Source: Ruegeria faecimaris (lineage in GTDB: Bacteria > Pseudomonadota > Alphaproteobacteria > Rhodobacterales > Rhodobacteraceae). Taken from it: DNA of 64,000 nucleotides. Positions 54,421 to 63,178 of the stretch are shown here, one piece after another. The first letter of the stretch is position 1. Each line of letters begins with the position of its first letter. Where the stretch lies: assembly GCF_900182615.1 (NCBI RefSeq), contig NZ_FXTE01000003.1:124001-188000 (forward strand), given 5' to 3'. Below the pieces are notes generated by a model. The model saw nothing but the letters and a program-made list of their open reading frames with translations, made no database searches and was not told where the DNA came from. Position numbers and translations under genes: made by a program.

Positions 54421-55322
54421 AATTTGTCATGCTGGCCCGGAACCCGGACCTTTACTCGCACCGCCGTCTGAAAGAAGCCGCCGAGCAGCGCGGCCACGAG
54501 CTTGATATCGTGAACACGTTGCGCTGCTACATGAACATCGCTTCACGCCGACCCGAGGTCTATTACGATGGTAAGAAGCTGGGGCGGTATGATGCGGTGA
54601 TCCCCCGGATCGGAGCATCGGTCACATTCTACGGGTTGGCCGTGCTGCGGCAATTCGAAATCATGGGGGTCTTTCCGCTCAACGAGTCAGTGGCGATTGG
54701 CAGATCGCGCGACAAGCTGCGTTCTATGCAACTCATGGCGCGGGACGGCATTGGACTGCCTGTCACCACCTTCGCTCATGATCCGAAGCAAACCGGCGAA
54801 GTTCTCAAACTCGCGGGGGACGCTCCACTGGTGGTCAAGCTGCTGGAGGGTACGCAGGGCATCGGGGTGGTTCTTGCCGACTCAAACCGGTCGGCAAAAT
54901 CCGTGGTCGAGGCATTTCGCGGCGCGAAGGTTAACATCATGGTGCAGGAATTCATCAAGGAAGCGGGCGGCGCGGATATTCGAGCGCTCGTGGTTGGTGG
55001 GCGCGTGATTGCAGCCATGCAGCGCAAAGGAGCCGAGGGCGAGTTTCGATCCAACCTGCACCGAGGTGGGAGCGCCCAGCCTATCAAGATCTCACCCGAG
55101 GAACGCTCTACCGCTGTGCGCGCAGCCAAGACGATGGGGCTGAATGTCTGCGGCGTAGATATGCTGCGCGCCAATCATGGGGCAGTTGTCATGGAGGTGA
55201 ACTCCTCACCCGGACTAGAAGGGGTGGAAAAGGCAACTGGAATTGATGTTGCGGGCAAGATCATCGAGTTTCTGGAAAAGAACGCCGCCAAGGGAAACAC
55301 CAAGACCAGAGGGCGCGGATAG
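54417..55322 (+). CDS. rimK: RimK-type alpha-L-glutamate ligase
   Basis: 301 residues, standard RimK size, GTG start in a GTGA overlap with the previous stop. ATP-grasp fold: [36 protein letters not shown] (ATP-binding Lys and Gly loop), [21 protein letters not shown] and [20 protein letters not shown] (metal-binding Glu-Asn). It ligates glutamate to ribosomal protein S6 or makes poly-alpha-glutamate. Context with RimB- and AstE-like genes supports peptide-tail metabolism. Confidence 0.93.
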   Translation: MKFVMLARNPDLYSHRRLKEAAEQRGHELDIVNTLRCYMNIASRRPEVYYDGKKLGRYDAVIPRIGASVTFYGLAVLRQFEIMGVFPLNESVAIGRSRDKLRSMQLMARDGIGLPVTTFAHDPKQTGEVLKLAGDAPLVVKLLEGTQGIGVVLADSNRSAKSVVEAFRGAKVNIMVQEFIKEAGGADIRALVVGGRVIAAMQRKGAEGEFRSNLHRGGSAQPIKISPEERSTAVRAAKTMGLNVCGVDMLRANHGAVVMEVNSSPGLEGVEKATGIDVAGKIIEFLEKNAAKGNTKTRGRG

Positions 55323-55327
55323 CAGCC

Positions 55328-56362
55328 ATGCGAGAGCCATTTGAAATCGGCGGTTTCAGCGTTCCGGCAGGCACGCGGGCTACGCTGGACCTGCCGGTGA
55401 GCGTGATGTCCGATCATACGCCGGTCAGCATGTCAGTGCATGTGGTTCACGGCCGCCGCCCAGGACCAGTCCTGTTTGTCAGCGCGGCAATTCATGGCGA
55501 TGAGGTGATTGGCGTCGAAATCGCACGGCGATTGCTACGGGCACCTCAACTCGACAAGATCGCGGGCACGTTGCTGGTTGTGCCCATTGTGAACGCGTTC
55601 GGCTTCATGACCCAATCCCGGTACCTTCCGGACAGGCGCGACCTGAACCGGTCGTTTCCCGGCAGCGAGGGCGGATCATTGGCGGGCCGCCTCGCACATA
55701 TCTTCATGACCGAAATTGTTGAGCGTTCCGATCTCGGTATCGATCTTCATTCTGCCGCGATCCACCGCACCAATCTGCCTCAAATTCGAGTGTCTCCGGC
55801 TTCTGATGCGACGATCAGATACGCCGATGCGTTCGGTGCACCGGTCGTCATGATTTCCAAGTTGCGCGAGGGGTCCCTGCGAAAGGCGGCACAAGAGCTC
55901 GGCGTCGATGTGTTGCTGTTCGAAGGTGGCGAAGGGCTTCGTTTTGACGAGCTTTCGGCGCGGGCGGGGCTCGCAGGTATTCTTCGGGTTATGAACGCCA
56001 TGGGCATGGTTGCCAAGCGCGGGATCGCCGCTGTGCGTGAGGCGCCCGTTCACGCAAGAATGAGTTCCTGGGTACGCGCTCCGGCCGGTGGATTGCTAAG
56101 AACATTCAAGGCAGCGGGCGAATATGTGGAGGTCGGCGACTTGCTTGGCCGGATCTCGGACCCGTTTGGTGAAATCAGAATGGACGTTCTTGGAGAAGCG
56201 GACGGCATCATTGTGGGCCGCACCAATTTGCCATTTGTGCACGAGGGCGACGCCTTGTTTCATATCGCCAAAACGACGAGCGCAGATGTTGAGATGCGGG
56301 TCGACTTGATCGCCAATCAGCTCGACGGTGATCCAATGTTCGATGAGGACGAGATCATTTAG
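55328..56362 (+). CDS. Succinylglutamate desuccinylase/aspartoacylase-family protein
   Basis: 344 residues, M14-like zinc fold. VSAAIHGDEVIGVEIARRLL provides the first zinc ligands (His, Glu), LNRSFPG the substrate Arg region and GIDLHSAAIHRTNLPQI the second His. The C-terminal about 90 residues form a lipoyl-like beta domain (GEYVEVGDLLGRISDPFGEI). Members cleave N-acyl-amino acids. It follows rimK by five bases, so it may hydrolyse a product of glutamate ligation. Confidence 0.88.
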   Translation: MREPFEIGGFSVPAGTRATLDLPVSVMSDHTPVSMSVHVVHGRRPGPVLFVSAAIHGDEVIGVEIARRLLRAPQLDKIAGTLLVVPIVNAFGFMTQSRYLPDRRDLNRSFPGSEGGSLAGRLAHIFMTEIVERSDLGIDLHSAAIHRTNLPQIRVSPASDATIRYADAFGAPVVMISKLREGSLRKAAQELGVDVLLFEGGEGLRFDELSARAGLAGILRVMNAMGMVAKRGIAAVREAPVHARMSSWVRAPAGGLLRTFKAAGEYVEVGDLLGRISDPFGEIRMDVLGEADGIIVGRTNLPFVHEGDALFHIAKTTSADVEMRVDLIANQLDGDPMFDEDEII

Positions 56363-56379
56363 GTGACCTGAAATAGAGA

Positions 56380-56405
56380 GCGCGGGGCAGTTGCCCGCCC
56401 CGCGC
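56380..56405. terminator. GC-rich hairpin between convergent genes
   Basis: GCGCGGGGC (56380-56388) pairs perfectly with GCCCCGCGC (56397-56405). It lies between the AstE-like stop and the minus-strand SPW gene stop. The minus-side flank TCTCTATTTC is moderately T-rich, so it may serve both directions. Confidence 0.65.
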
Positions 56406-56409
56406 CAGT

Positions 56410-56775
56410 CTACGAGACCGCTCGCAATCCGCGGCTCGCCATTACCTCCCATACAGCGAGCGCGATCAGCGCCGATCCCGTTAGCCATGCATTGGCCGTT
56501 GCCACAATGTGGCCAGTGAAGTTCAGCGCCGCAGGTGCGACGATTAAAGAAGCCCCCAGTGCTGATCCCGGAGCCACCCGTGCGAGAAGGTGGCTCCGGC
56601 CGTCAGCGCCGGACATAACCAGAACACCAATGCCAATGGCCATGAAGGCGAGAGCTTCAAGTTCAGCCATGCCCTGCAACAGTGTTTCCTCACGAAACAG
56701 GACAAACGGGGACAAAACCAACCAGATACCCATCGCGGCAAGCAGCCATTTGTGGGGCGGGACTGGCTTCCTCAT
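56410..56775 (-). CDS. SPW-repeat membrane protein
   Basis: 121 residues, four membrane helices. KWLLAAMGIWLVLSPFVLF and APAALNFTGHIVATANAWLTGSALIALAVWE resemble SPW repeat halves (the Ser-Pro in LSPF and the Asn/Trp pattern). Function of the family is unknown. It is downstream of the EF-hand gene by 18 bases and may be co-transcribed. Confidence 0.7.
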   Translation of the reverse strand: MRKPVPPHKWLLAAMGIWLVLSPFVLFREETLLQGMAELEALAFMAIGIGVLVMSGADGRSHLLARVAPGSALGASLIVAPAALNFTGHIVATANAWLTGSALIALAVWEVMASRGLRAVS

Positions 56776-56793
56776 AACTGTGACAATCTTTGC

Positions 56794-57042
56794 TTACTGA
56801 TCCCCTGTGGGACCAGGGAGAAGTTCTGCGTCAACGGCGGCAGTCAATTCGTCGTCATTGATGAAACCGTCGGCATTTGCGTCGATCTCCAGGAAGAGAT
56901 CATCCGAGACTTCAGGATACTTGGTCTGAAGCTCTGCCAGCGACGCCAGGCCATCACCGTCCATGTCAAGATCAGCGGGCATGGCGAATGCCGGAACAGC
57001 AAACAGTGAAGAGAGCAGAGCAACTATAGAAACTCGACTCAT
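56794..57042 (-). CDS. Secreted EF-hand calcium-binding protein
   Basis: 82 residues. Signal peptide (about 1-20, ending AFA-MPA) followed by two EF-hand loops: DLDMDGDGLASLAE and DANADGFINDDE, each with Asp at positions 1, 3, 5 and Glu at 12. ATG 57042 has GGAG eight bases upstream. Likely a periplasmic or secreted Ca2+ binder. Confidence 0.8.
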   Translation of the reverse strand: MSRVSIVALLSSLFAVPAFAMPADLDMDGDGLASLAELQTKYPEVSDDLFLEIDANADGFINDDELTAAVDAELLPGPTGDQ

Positions 57043-58069
57043 TTTGTTTTCTCCATGAGAAGATGGGCATTCCACCCATTGTTGGGTTAGTGTAGCGCTC
57101 CGGTGTCGGTGGCATCTCTACGGGTATAAGGTTGCAACGGTTCCTCAGGTCGAGATCTCCACTACAAACGAGAAATGTTGATTGGCGTTCCGATCTGGTA
57201 GGGGCACTTTCGCGCTACACAGGGTATATGGCACAATCACTTCATCCTGAATATCGAATTTTTTTCGTGGATAATATCGGGAAATCGAATAGAAAGTTTT
57301 GGGTACTAAGGTCTGTCCAAACTAGCCTCGATACGGTGGCCAAGCTCCACCTGCGATCCAAGAAGTGCGAGCGGGCTTCGACAATCTAGAAGCCGTCCTG
57401 AAAACGATTGGGCGGCACTCTCCTGAGAATCGCTTTGGGTTGCCTACTCTCGGAGACACGAACACACCAATGCGCGCGCCAAGTCCGGCAAATCAAAAGC
57501 CCCAACCATGCGGACACTCAAAGTAGCGTACCAAACAATGACTAAGTTCTTCGCCCTTCAAGTTCTGGAGCCAATCAGCGAAGAATCCGATTTGGAATAG
57601 TTAAGATGGCTTGGTCAAAATAACCGCTCTGACGAAATTACTGCGACGGAAATCTTCAGATGGCGCAATCATTCGGGTTCAATCTGGTGATATGTTGCGT
57701 GGGCGCTGTGGCGGGTTTGTCCGCACCTCGATAGTTGCACCCGACCGTAGCGAACGGGCAGGTCAAAAACCGGCGAGATCAACACCGGTGAACGGCTGGT
57801 TCGGTGAAATCTGCTGCGCCGCCGAATTTATCGCGCCGCAAGGGCGAGGGCCTTCTGCGCAAGCATTGGCTGCACTGGCAAAAGGCGGCTCCGTCCGCGT
57901 TGCGGTCTTTCCAATCAAGCCTGACGTGCGGCCGGTTCGTGCCACCAAACGACGTTGCCGACAGGGCTAGGTCGTGATAGCTGAGATCATGCCCTGATTG
58001 TTTTCCACTTAATCGCACCCAACGCGGATTTCTCCGTGCCTGCTGTTGTGCGGATTGAAAGGAAAACGA
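57043..58069. other. 1-kb region without a convincing gene
   Basis: Open frames at 57132-57389 and 57611-57970 (plus) and 57779-58018 (minus) exist but lack ribosome sites, show biased Arg/Ser composition and overlap each other. No transposase or phage motif recognised. It may be decayed accessory DNA. Confidence 0.45.
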
Positions 58070-58345
58070 ATGAAACGACCAAAGTTACCACCAATCCAAG
58101 GCAGACGTTTTGACGTCGAGATGCTCCAAGATACGGCATTTAGTCTGACCGAGCATGCTTCTAAGGGGCCGACGTGGCTTAGACATAGAGGACGAATTTC
58201 CTTCGTTGTTCTGACAGAGGAGCTGTTCGAACAAATTTGGCCTGACCAGCGGCGCGCTTGGAGCGTGGATGATATGCCAATTCGCCACGAGCAAATGTTG
58301 CTCGAAGCGCTTGAGGCTTCGCTTTCTCACGACAATGAAGAATAG
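58070..58345 (+). CDS. Small Phd-like (antitoxin-type) protein
   Basis: 91 residues; ATG 58070 has AAAGGA eight bases upstream. The segment FSLTEHASKGPTWLRHRGRISFVVLTEELFEQIW resembles the Phd/YefM antitoxin pattern (helix, then short strands with RxG-x-VVL, then helix). No toxin gene follows, so it is an orphan. Family assignment is tentative. Confidence 0.45.
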   Translation: MKRPKLPPIQGRRFDVEMLQDTAFSLTEHASKGPTWLRHRGRISFVVLTEELFEQIWPDQRRAWSVDDMPIRHEQMLLEALEASLSHDNEE

Positions 58346-58531
58346 AGCACAAAAAGCGTGAGGGCAGGGTGGTCGGGGGTTCTGTAAATCCTGGCCACCT
58401 GACGGAGTTCAGGAAAAACTAGACAATCACCCTTGCGACAGTTTGAAACCACGAGAAAACAACATCTCGCTTAACAGACATGCACAACAAGATATGTTAT
58501 CTGTTATGAACAAAAAAATTTGCAGAGAACG

Positions 58532-58711
58532 ATGACTAAGATCGGCGACAGCCTCATTAGAGGTTCAAAAGAAGCACTGGAAATTGCAAAGGGTAAACTC
58601 GACCCTGCTGGAGCATCTGTGCCAACACACAAAATACGGCGACTGGTCCGGCCATCATCGCACATCGAAGAGCATGCCATAAATTCGCAGGATGACTGCA
58701 ACACGCGTTGA
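58532..58711 (+). pseudogene. Fragment resembling the N-terminus of an XRE/HigA-type regulator
   Basis: 59 residues from ATG 58532 (GAGAACG upstream). TKIGDSLIRGSKEALEIAKGKL is typical of the N-terminal helix of HigA-like antitoxin regulators, but the expected helix-turn-helix is missing: after residue 35 the sequence is unrelated and stops. Probably truncated, though a genuine short protein is possible. Confidence 0.35.
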
Positions 58712-59199
58712 ATAGGCGGATGAACCCAGTGGCGACGTCTCCGGAGGACGTAGATCGGGAATTTGAGGCCTGGCAGACTTGGTTGAATGTGCTTGCCAAA
58801 TATCAAAAGAACATCAAGGTCGGGTAAACTGGTGAAAACCGCAAAAATCCTAAGGCGTTGAATTCAATGGGAGGCGCGTCTCAATAATTCAGTCTCATTA
58901 TTTACGTCCTCCGACAGGGTTTCCGGTCCCGCAGTAAATATCGCAGAATGAAGATTATGTTAAAATAATGCGACATCCTTTGAATATCGTAGCTGCAATT
59001 CGATTTTAGGTGCTGGCTGCTGGACACAGTTGGTTCAGCCCGCGCTCATCATCGTCCAGCAAGTAGATTGTCGTATTGAGACAATTATGGGCGGCAGAGT
59101 TGACCCCTATGAAATCATCCCCCATCCTGAGCTGATCCGGTCACCGGCATGTATTTTCGCCTGGTGGCCAATTTCTTTTGTTTTTGGCAAGGTTGCATC
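58712..59199. other. Intergenic region upstream of the YcaO operon
   Basis: About 490 bp, AT-rich in 58880-59000. A 35-codon frame (58720-58827) has no usable ribosome site. I looked here for a short precursor peptide gene and saw none that is convincing. The YcaO promoter should lie here. Confidence 0.5.
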
Positions 59200-60405
59200 A
59201 TGTCTGACGTATCGGAAAAGCAATATGTGCTTGATACTCATCGCCTGCGAAGCCCCAGCCAAACATTGGAAATCGTAACGCCCTATTTGCGTGAAATGGG
59301 CATTACTCGAATTGCGAACTTAACCGGCCTGGATCGTATCGGATTGCCCACGGTCATGGTTGCGCGCCCGAATTCCCGATCGGTTTCGGTGTCGCTCGGC
59401 AAGGGATTGTCAGTCCCGGCCGCGCAAGCGTCGGGGGTTATGGAAGCGATCGAAAGCTGGCACGCGGAACGGGTAACGGCGCCTCAACGTCTGGCACGAT
59501 TTACCGATATAGCGCGCGATGCGCCGGTGGTGGATGTTGATAAGCTACCTCGGGTGACTGGTGGCCGATTTGATCCTGATGCGAACAGATTGTGGGTAGA
59601 GGGTCGGGATTTGAATTCCACTTGCGCCCGTTGGGTTCCAATGGAGATGGTCGATACCGATTATACGTCTTTGCCGATGGGTGGGCAGGTTGCTTTTCCC
59701 AGAACGACAAACGGTTTGGCATCCGGCAACAACCTGTTTGAAGCCAGTTGCCATGCGATCTTTGAACTCATCGAACGCGATGCCACCACACTGTGGCAAT
59801 TTCAGTCCGCGCCAGCACGGATCCACCCAGACACTATCGATGATGACAGGTGCAAGGACGCAATAAGCATGGTTGAGGCGGCGGGCCTGAACCTGGGCAT
59901 CTGGGACACCACCTCGGACATCGGAATCGCCTGTTTCCGCTGTACGATCTGCGAGCCGGACGGGCAGAACGGCCACATCGGTATCGGTGATGGCTGCCAT
60001 CCAGATCGCGCCATTGCTTTGTTGCGGGCCCTGACCGAAGCGGCACAAACCCGCCTCACCTATATCTCTGGCGCGCGTGATGATCTGGACCCAGAAGAGT
60101 TTACTGACCAGGCGCAGATAGAAAGATGTGCCTATATTCGCAATCAGATAGACAGTTCGGACGCGACGCAGGATTTTTCGAATACTCCGACATATGCCAC
60201 CGGATCATTCCAAGAGGATTTGAACTTGCTGACTACCCGCCTCGAAACTGTAGGTATTTCGCAGGTGATCACGGTCGATCTATCGCGCCCGGAGTATGAG
60301 ATCGCCGTTGTCCGAGCTGTCATACCGGGGCTTGAAGCGCCTCATGACGACCCCGATTACATCGCCGGGGAACGCGCGCAGCGTGTAATGGAAACATACG
60401 GATGA
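59200..60405 (+). CDS. YcaO-domain protein (ATP-dependent backbone cyclodehydratase or thioamidase type)
   Basis: 401 residues. YcaO landmarks: VSVSLGKGLSVPAAQASG with MEAIESWHAE (residues 62-89, Glu82 and Glu85 for Mg-ATP), TNGLASGNNLFEASCHAIFELIERDA (about 170-195, written here by its ends NGLASGN and ELIERDA), and GIGDGCHPDRAIALLRALTEAAQTRL (ends GIGDG and TEAAQ). YcaO enzymes phosphorylate peptide backbone amides to form azolines, thioamides or amidines. The C-terminus ends ETYG without a PxPxP tail. Its stop overlaps the TfuA gene by four bases. ATG 59200 chosen; the frame is open to 59149. Confidence 0.93.
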   Translation: MSDVSEKQYVLDTHRLRSPSQTLEIVTPYLREMGITRIANLTGLDRIGLPTVMVARPNSRSVSVSLGKGLSVPAAQASGVMEAIESWHAERVTAPQRLARFTDIARDAPVVDVDKLPRVTGGRFDPDANRLWVEGRDLNSTCARWVPMEMVDTDYTSLPMGGQVAFPRTTNGLASGNNLFEASCHAIFELIERDATTLWQFQSAPARIHPDTIDDDRCKDAISMVEAAGLNLGIWDTTSDIGIACFRCTICEPDGQNGHIGIGDGCHPDRAIALLRALTEAAQTRLTYISGARDDLDPEEFTDQAQIERCAYIRNQIDSSDATQDFSNTPTYATGSFQEDLNLLTTRLETVGISQVITVDLSRPEYEIAVVRAVIPGLEAPHDDPDYIAGERAQRVMETYG

Positions 60406-61724
60406 GTGTCGTTATTTTTGTGGGCCCGACGTTGACAGCCGATGCTGTGGCCCAATGCTTAGACCCTGTGATCTTGCCCCCGGTCCGGCAGGGGGACGTA
60501 TATCGCGTGGCACGTGATCGTCCGCGCGCGATCGGGATAATAGACGGCTTTTTTGAGGGCGTCCCGTCGGTCTGGCACAAAGAGATTCTTTGGGCCATGA
60601 ATCAGGGAATCCCCGTTTATGGCAGTGCCAGCATGGGTGCTTTGCGCGCGGCAGAGTTGGCTGATTTTGGTATGATCGGCGTGGGTCGAATCTTTGAGGA
60701 TTTCTACAGCCGAACCCTGCAGGATGACGACGAAGTTGCGGTCCTGCACAGCCCGGCAGAATTGGGTTATTTGCCATTGAGCGAACCCATGGTCTCGGTC
60801 CGAGCAACGGTTGAGGAGGCGCATAATCTAGGCATGTTGGTCGCTGAACGTGCCGCAGAGGTTCTGCGGATTGCCAAAGGCATGAACTATCGTCAGCGCA
60901 GTTGGCCTAACATAATTGACGCGTTGAACGGGCTTTCTGATATCCAGAGTTTTGTGGACTGGCTGCCAAACGGCAAGGTTGATGCAAAAGCGCGTGATGC
61001 CATTGAGATGCTTGGGCGTATGGCCGAAGATCTGGCAAACGACCTTCCCTTCCCGGCGACGCAGCAACCGACCGAAGAAACGCTGATGTGGAAAGGGCTG
61101 CGTGCCCGAGTGGATGCCGATCAGAAGGCCGATCAGGCGGTTATCGACGAAGTCAGGCTGAACCCGGACATGTATACGCGGCTGCGTGAACGGGCCGCGC
61201 TGACTCTGCTGGCGCGGGAAGAGGCTGATCGGCGGGATGAAGAGCCTGACCGCCCTGCCCTGATGGCACAGATGGATGCGCACAGGCAAAAAGCCGGCCT
61301 GTCGCGCCGCGCCGCTTTGATGGCATGGCTGGACGAGAATGATCTGAGTGTCGAGGAATACGAGGCGATGCTGGCCGATGCCGCTCGGGTGCATGGCCAC
61401 ATTACCTCTCGGGCTTCGGTCCTTGAGTCATCGCTTTTGCGCGAGTTGCGCCGTGACGGGAGCTATGCCGAATTGCGGGATCGTGCCCATCGCAAGGCAC
61501 TAAGGGGAGCTGAATCATTGACTGCCCGAGGCGGTCCCGCAAGCGGGCGCCTACCTATGGTTATGTGGTATTTTGAAACACAGCTTGACCAACCAGTGCC
61601 GGATGATCTTGAATCATATGCAGTTTCACTTGGATTGGCCGGGCGGGAAGCATTTTTTGATTTGATAGAAGCAGAGTATTTGTTTTGTCACGCGGATGCC
61701 GGATTAAATAGTACCGTTGACTAG
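60402..61724 (+). CDS. TfuA-like protein, YcaO partner
   Basis: 440 residues. The N-terminal TfuA domain (about 1-170) has VIFVGPTL, AIGIIDGFFEGVPSVWHKEIL and YGSASMGALRAAEL, the family signature. The C-terminal 270 residues are helical and charged, longer than a minimal TfuA domain. TfuA proteins help YcaO enzymes deliver sulfur in thioamidation (for example in trifolitoxin-type and thioamide loci). Translational coupling to YcaO through an ATGA overlap. A 5-bp hairpin (61725-61738) follows the stop. Confidence 0.92.
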   Translation: MSVVIFVGPTLTADAVAQCLDPVILPPVRQGDVYRVARDRPRAIGIIDGFFEGVPSVWHKEILWAMNQGIPVYGSASMGALRAAELADFGMIGVGRIFEDFYSRTLQDDDEVAVLHSPAELGYLPLSEPMVSVRATVEEAHNLGMLVAERAAEVLRIAKGMNYRQRSWPNIIDALNGLSDIQSFVDWLPNGKVDAKARDAIEMLGRMAEDLANDLPFPATQQPTEETLMWKGLRARVDADQKADQAVIDEVRLNPDMYTRLRERAALTLLAREEADRRDEEPDRPALMAQMDAHRQKAGLSRRAALMAWLDENDLSVEEYEAMLADAARVHGHITSRASVLESSLLRELRRDGSYAELRDRAHRKALRGAESLTARGGPASGRLPMVMWYFETQLDQPVPDDLESYAVSLGLAGREAFFDLIEAEYLFCHADAGLNSTVD

Positions 61725-61768
61725 CCGCCCCAAGGCGGATCCGAGGCGTGGCCTGAAAGGGGGGTATT

Positions 61769-63064
61769 GTGAACTTACCAGATCACCTTGATGACGAAGA
61801 GCCTGGAACGCGATTTCTGCTGTATCCGCAATCCCCTTTTCTGGAAGAGGACCCACAGCTTGAGCTAGTCGAAATATCGGCTCCGCAGGGCAGTATCGGC
61901 CCTGGTCCATCGGGTCCGCGCATGTACACGGTTAACCCTGTCGGAAAGACTACACCCTATGGGGCCATCGTGCCCGGACCGGATGGTCCGGGAATGTATC
62001 TGCCGCCCTGGAACGGATATATCCATCCCCCGGCAATGCCTGATGAGTTCGGTAACTTTATCCATATTGGCCCGTCGGACCCGGCTTTTGAGGCAGCGCA
62101 TCTGTTTGGCTCGGCGCATTTCACGATGGACGTCTGGCAGGGCTATTTTGACCGACCAATCCCATGGCATTTCGCCCGTGATTTTAACCGGCTCGAACTG
62201 TCGCTGCTGCCAAGCCTGGACAATGCGCATATCGGTTGGGGTTTCCTTGAAACCGGGGGCACCCATGAACACGGGGACGAATATCGCCCCTACAGCCTGA
62301 ATTTCGACGTGGTCGCACATGAAATCGGCCACTCAATCATTTACAGCGTCGTGGGCATGCCCACCGACGGAGATGTCTCGGGTGAGTATTACGGGTTCCA
62401 TGAATCCGCCGCCGATATGGTGGCGCTTCTGGCCTCTTTGCATTTTGGCTCGGTGGTAGAGGCGCTGTTGGAAAACACCAAAGGCAATCTCTACAGCTTC
62501 AATCGACTGAATCGCTTTGCCGAGCTTTCGGAAAATGCACAGATCAGAACGGCCGCAAACAACCGGTCACTATCGGAATTCGCTGCCGGATGGTCCAGTG
62601 AACATGCACTTTCCGAGCCACTGACAGGTGCAATGTTCGACATTTTGGTGGACATCTATCATGAGCGCCTGTTGGTTCATGGCCTTATCACACAGGCAGA
62701 GGAAGACCTGTCCGATCAGCTAGAGGATTCACCCGATTACAGCGAGGTCATGCAGGGTATTTTTGACAAGCGATATGCCGAAAACCCCGATGGATTCCGC
62801 GTAGCACTTCTTGAGGCGCGCGATTTCCTGGGCACCTATCTGGCCGACGCCTGGAGCATGTTGGACGCCGATATGCTCAGCTATTTCGGTGTCGAAAAGG
62901 CCATGCTGGCGGTGGATCAGGAAATTACCGGGGGTGCCTTCCGGCGGATCATCGAAGGAAACTTTCGGATGCGTGATATCGGGGTGGCAACTGCCGGTCC
63001 GCGGCTGCCTGACCCTGATGAAGACAGTCACGCACACTCCGTCCGCACGCAGGTTCCAGACTGA
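61769..63064 (+). CDS. M4-like gluzincin metallopeptidase
   Basis: 431 residues, GTG start with AAAGGGGGG upstream. VVAHEIGHSI holds the zinc motif HExxH (184-188), and GFHESAADMVALL supplies the third ligand Glu212, as in thermolysin-like M4 enzymes. No signal peptide, so it acts in the cytoplasm. The N-terminus has two degenerate copies of a Gly-Pro-rich motif: GSIGPGPSGPRMYTV (41-55) and GAIVPGPDGPGMYLP (65-79). In this operon a natural role is trimming the modified peptide; equally the repeats could be a substrate region. Confidence 0.85.
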   Translation: MNLPDHLDDEEPGTRFLLYPQSPFLEEDPQLELVEISAPQGSIGPGPSGPRMYTVNPVGKTTPYGAIVPGPDGPGMYLPPWNGYIHPPAMPDEFGNFIHIGPSDPAFEAAHLFGSAHFTMDVWQGYFDRPIPWHFARDFNRLELSLLPSLDNAHIGWGFLETGGTHEHGDEYRPYSLNFDVVAHEIGHSIIYSVVGMPTDGDVSGEYYGFHESAADMVALLASLHFGSVVEALLENTKGNLYSFNRLNRFAELSENAQIRTAANNRSLSEFAAGWSSEHALSEPLTGAMFDILVDIYHERLLVHGLITQAEEDLSDQLEDSPDYSEVMQGIFDKRYAENPDGFRVALLEARDFLGTYLADAWSMLDADMLSYFGVEKAMLAVDQEITGGAFRRIIEGNFRMRDIGVATAGPRLPDPDEDSHAHSVRTQVPD

Positions 63065-63136
63065 TGACAGCAAAATTCTTTTTTTTTCGGCAGATTTATG
63101 GCATTTAGAGGCGGGGTGATTTTTGAGGAGACACCG

Positions 63137-63178
63137 ATGCGGTCATCCTCGGGATTTAATCGAAGGGGGTTCGGGTGA
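63137..63178 (+). CDS. Candidate 13-codon upstream ORF
   Basis: ATG 63137 has GAGGAG six bases upstream, encodes MRSSSGFNRRGFG, and its TGA overlaps the ATG of the repeat protein (TGATG at 63176-63180). This is a layout for translational coupling. Whether it is translated is unknown. Confidence 0.35.
   Translation: MRSSSGFNRRGFG

Noticed and set aside
57611..57970. 119-codon frame as a gene
   Set aside because: No SD, Arg/Gly-rich composition, overlapped by an equally open antisense frame, no family resemblance.
59030..59278. 82-codon frame upstream of YcaO as a RiPP precursor
   Set aside because: It runs 79 bp into the YcaO gene in another frame, has no ribosome site and no leader/core pattern.
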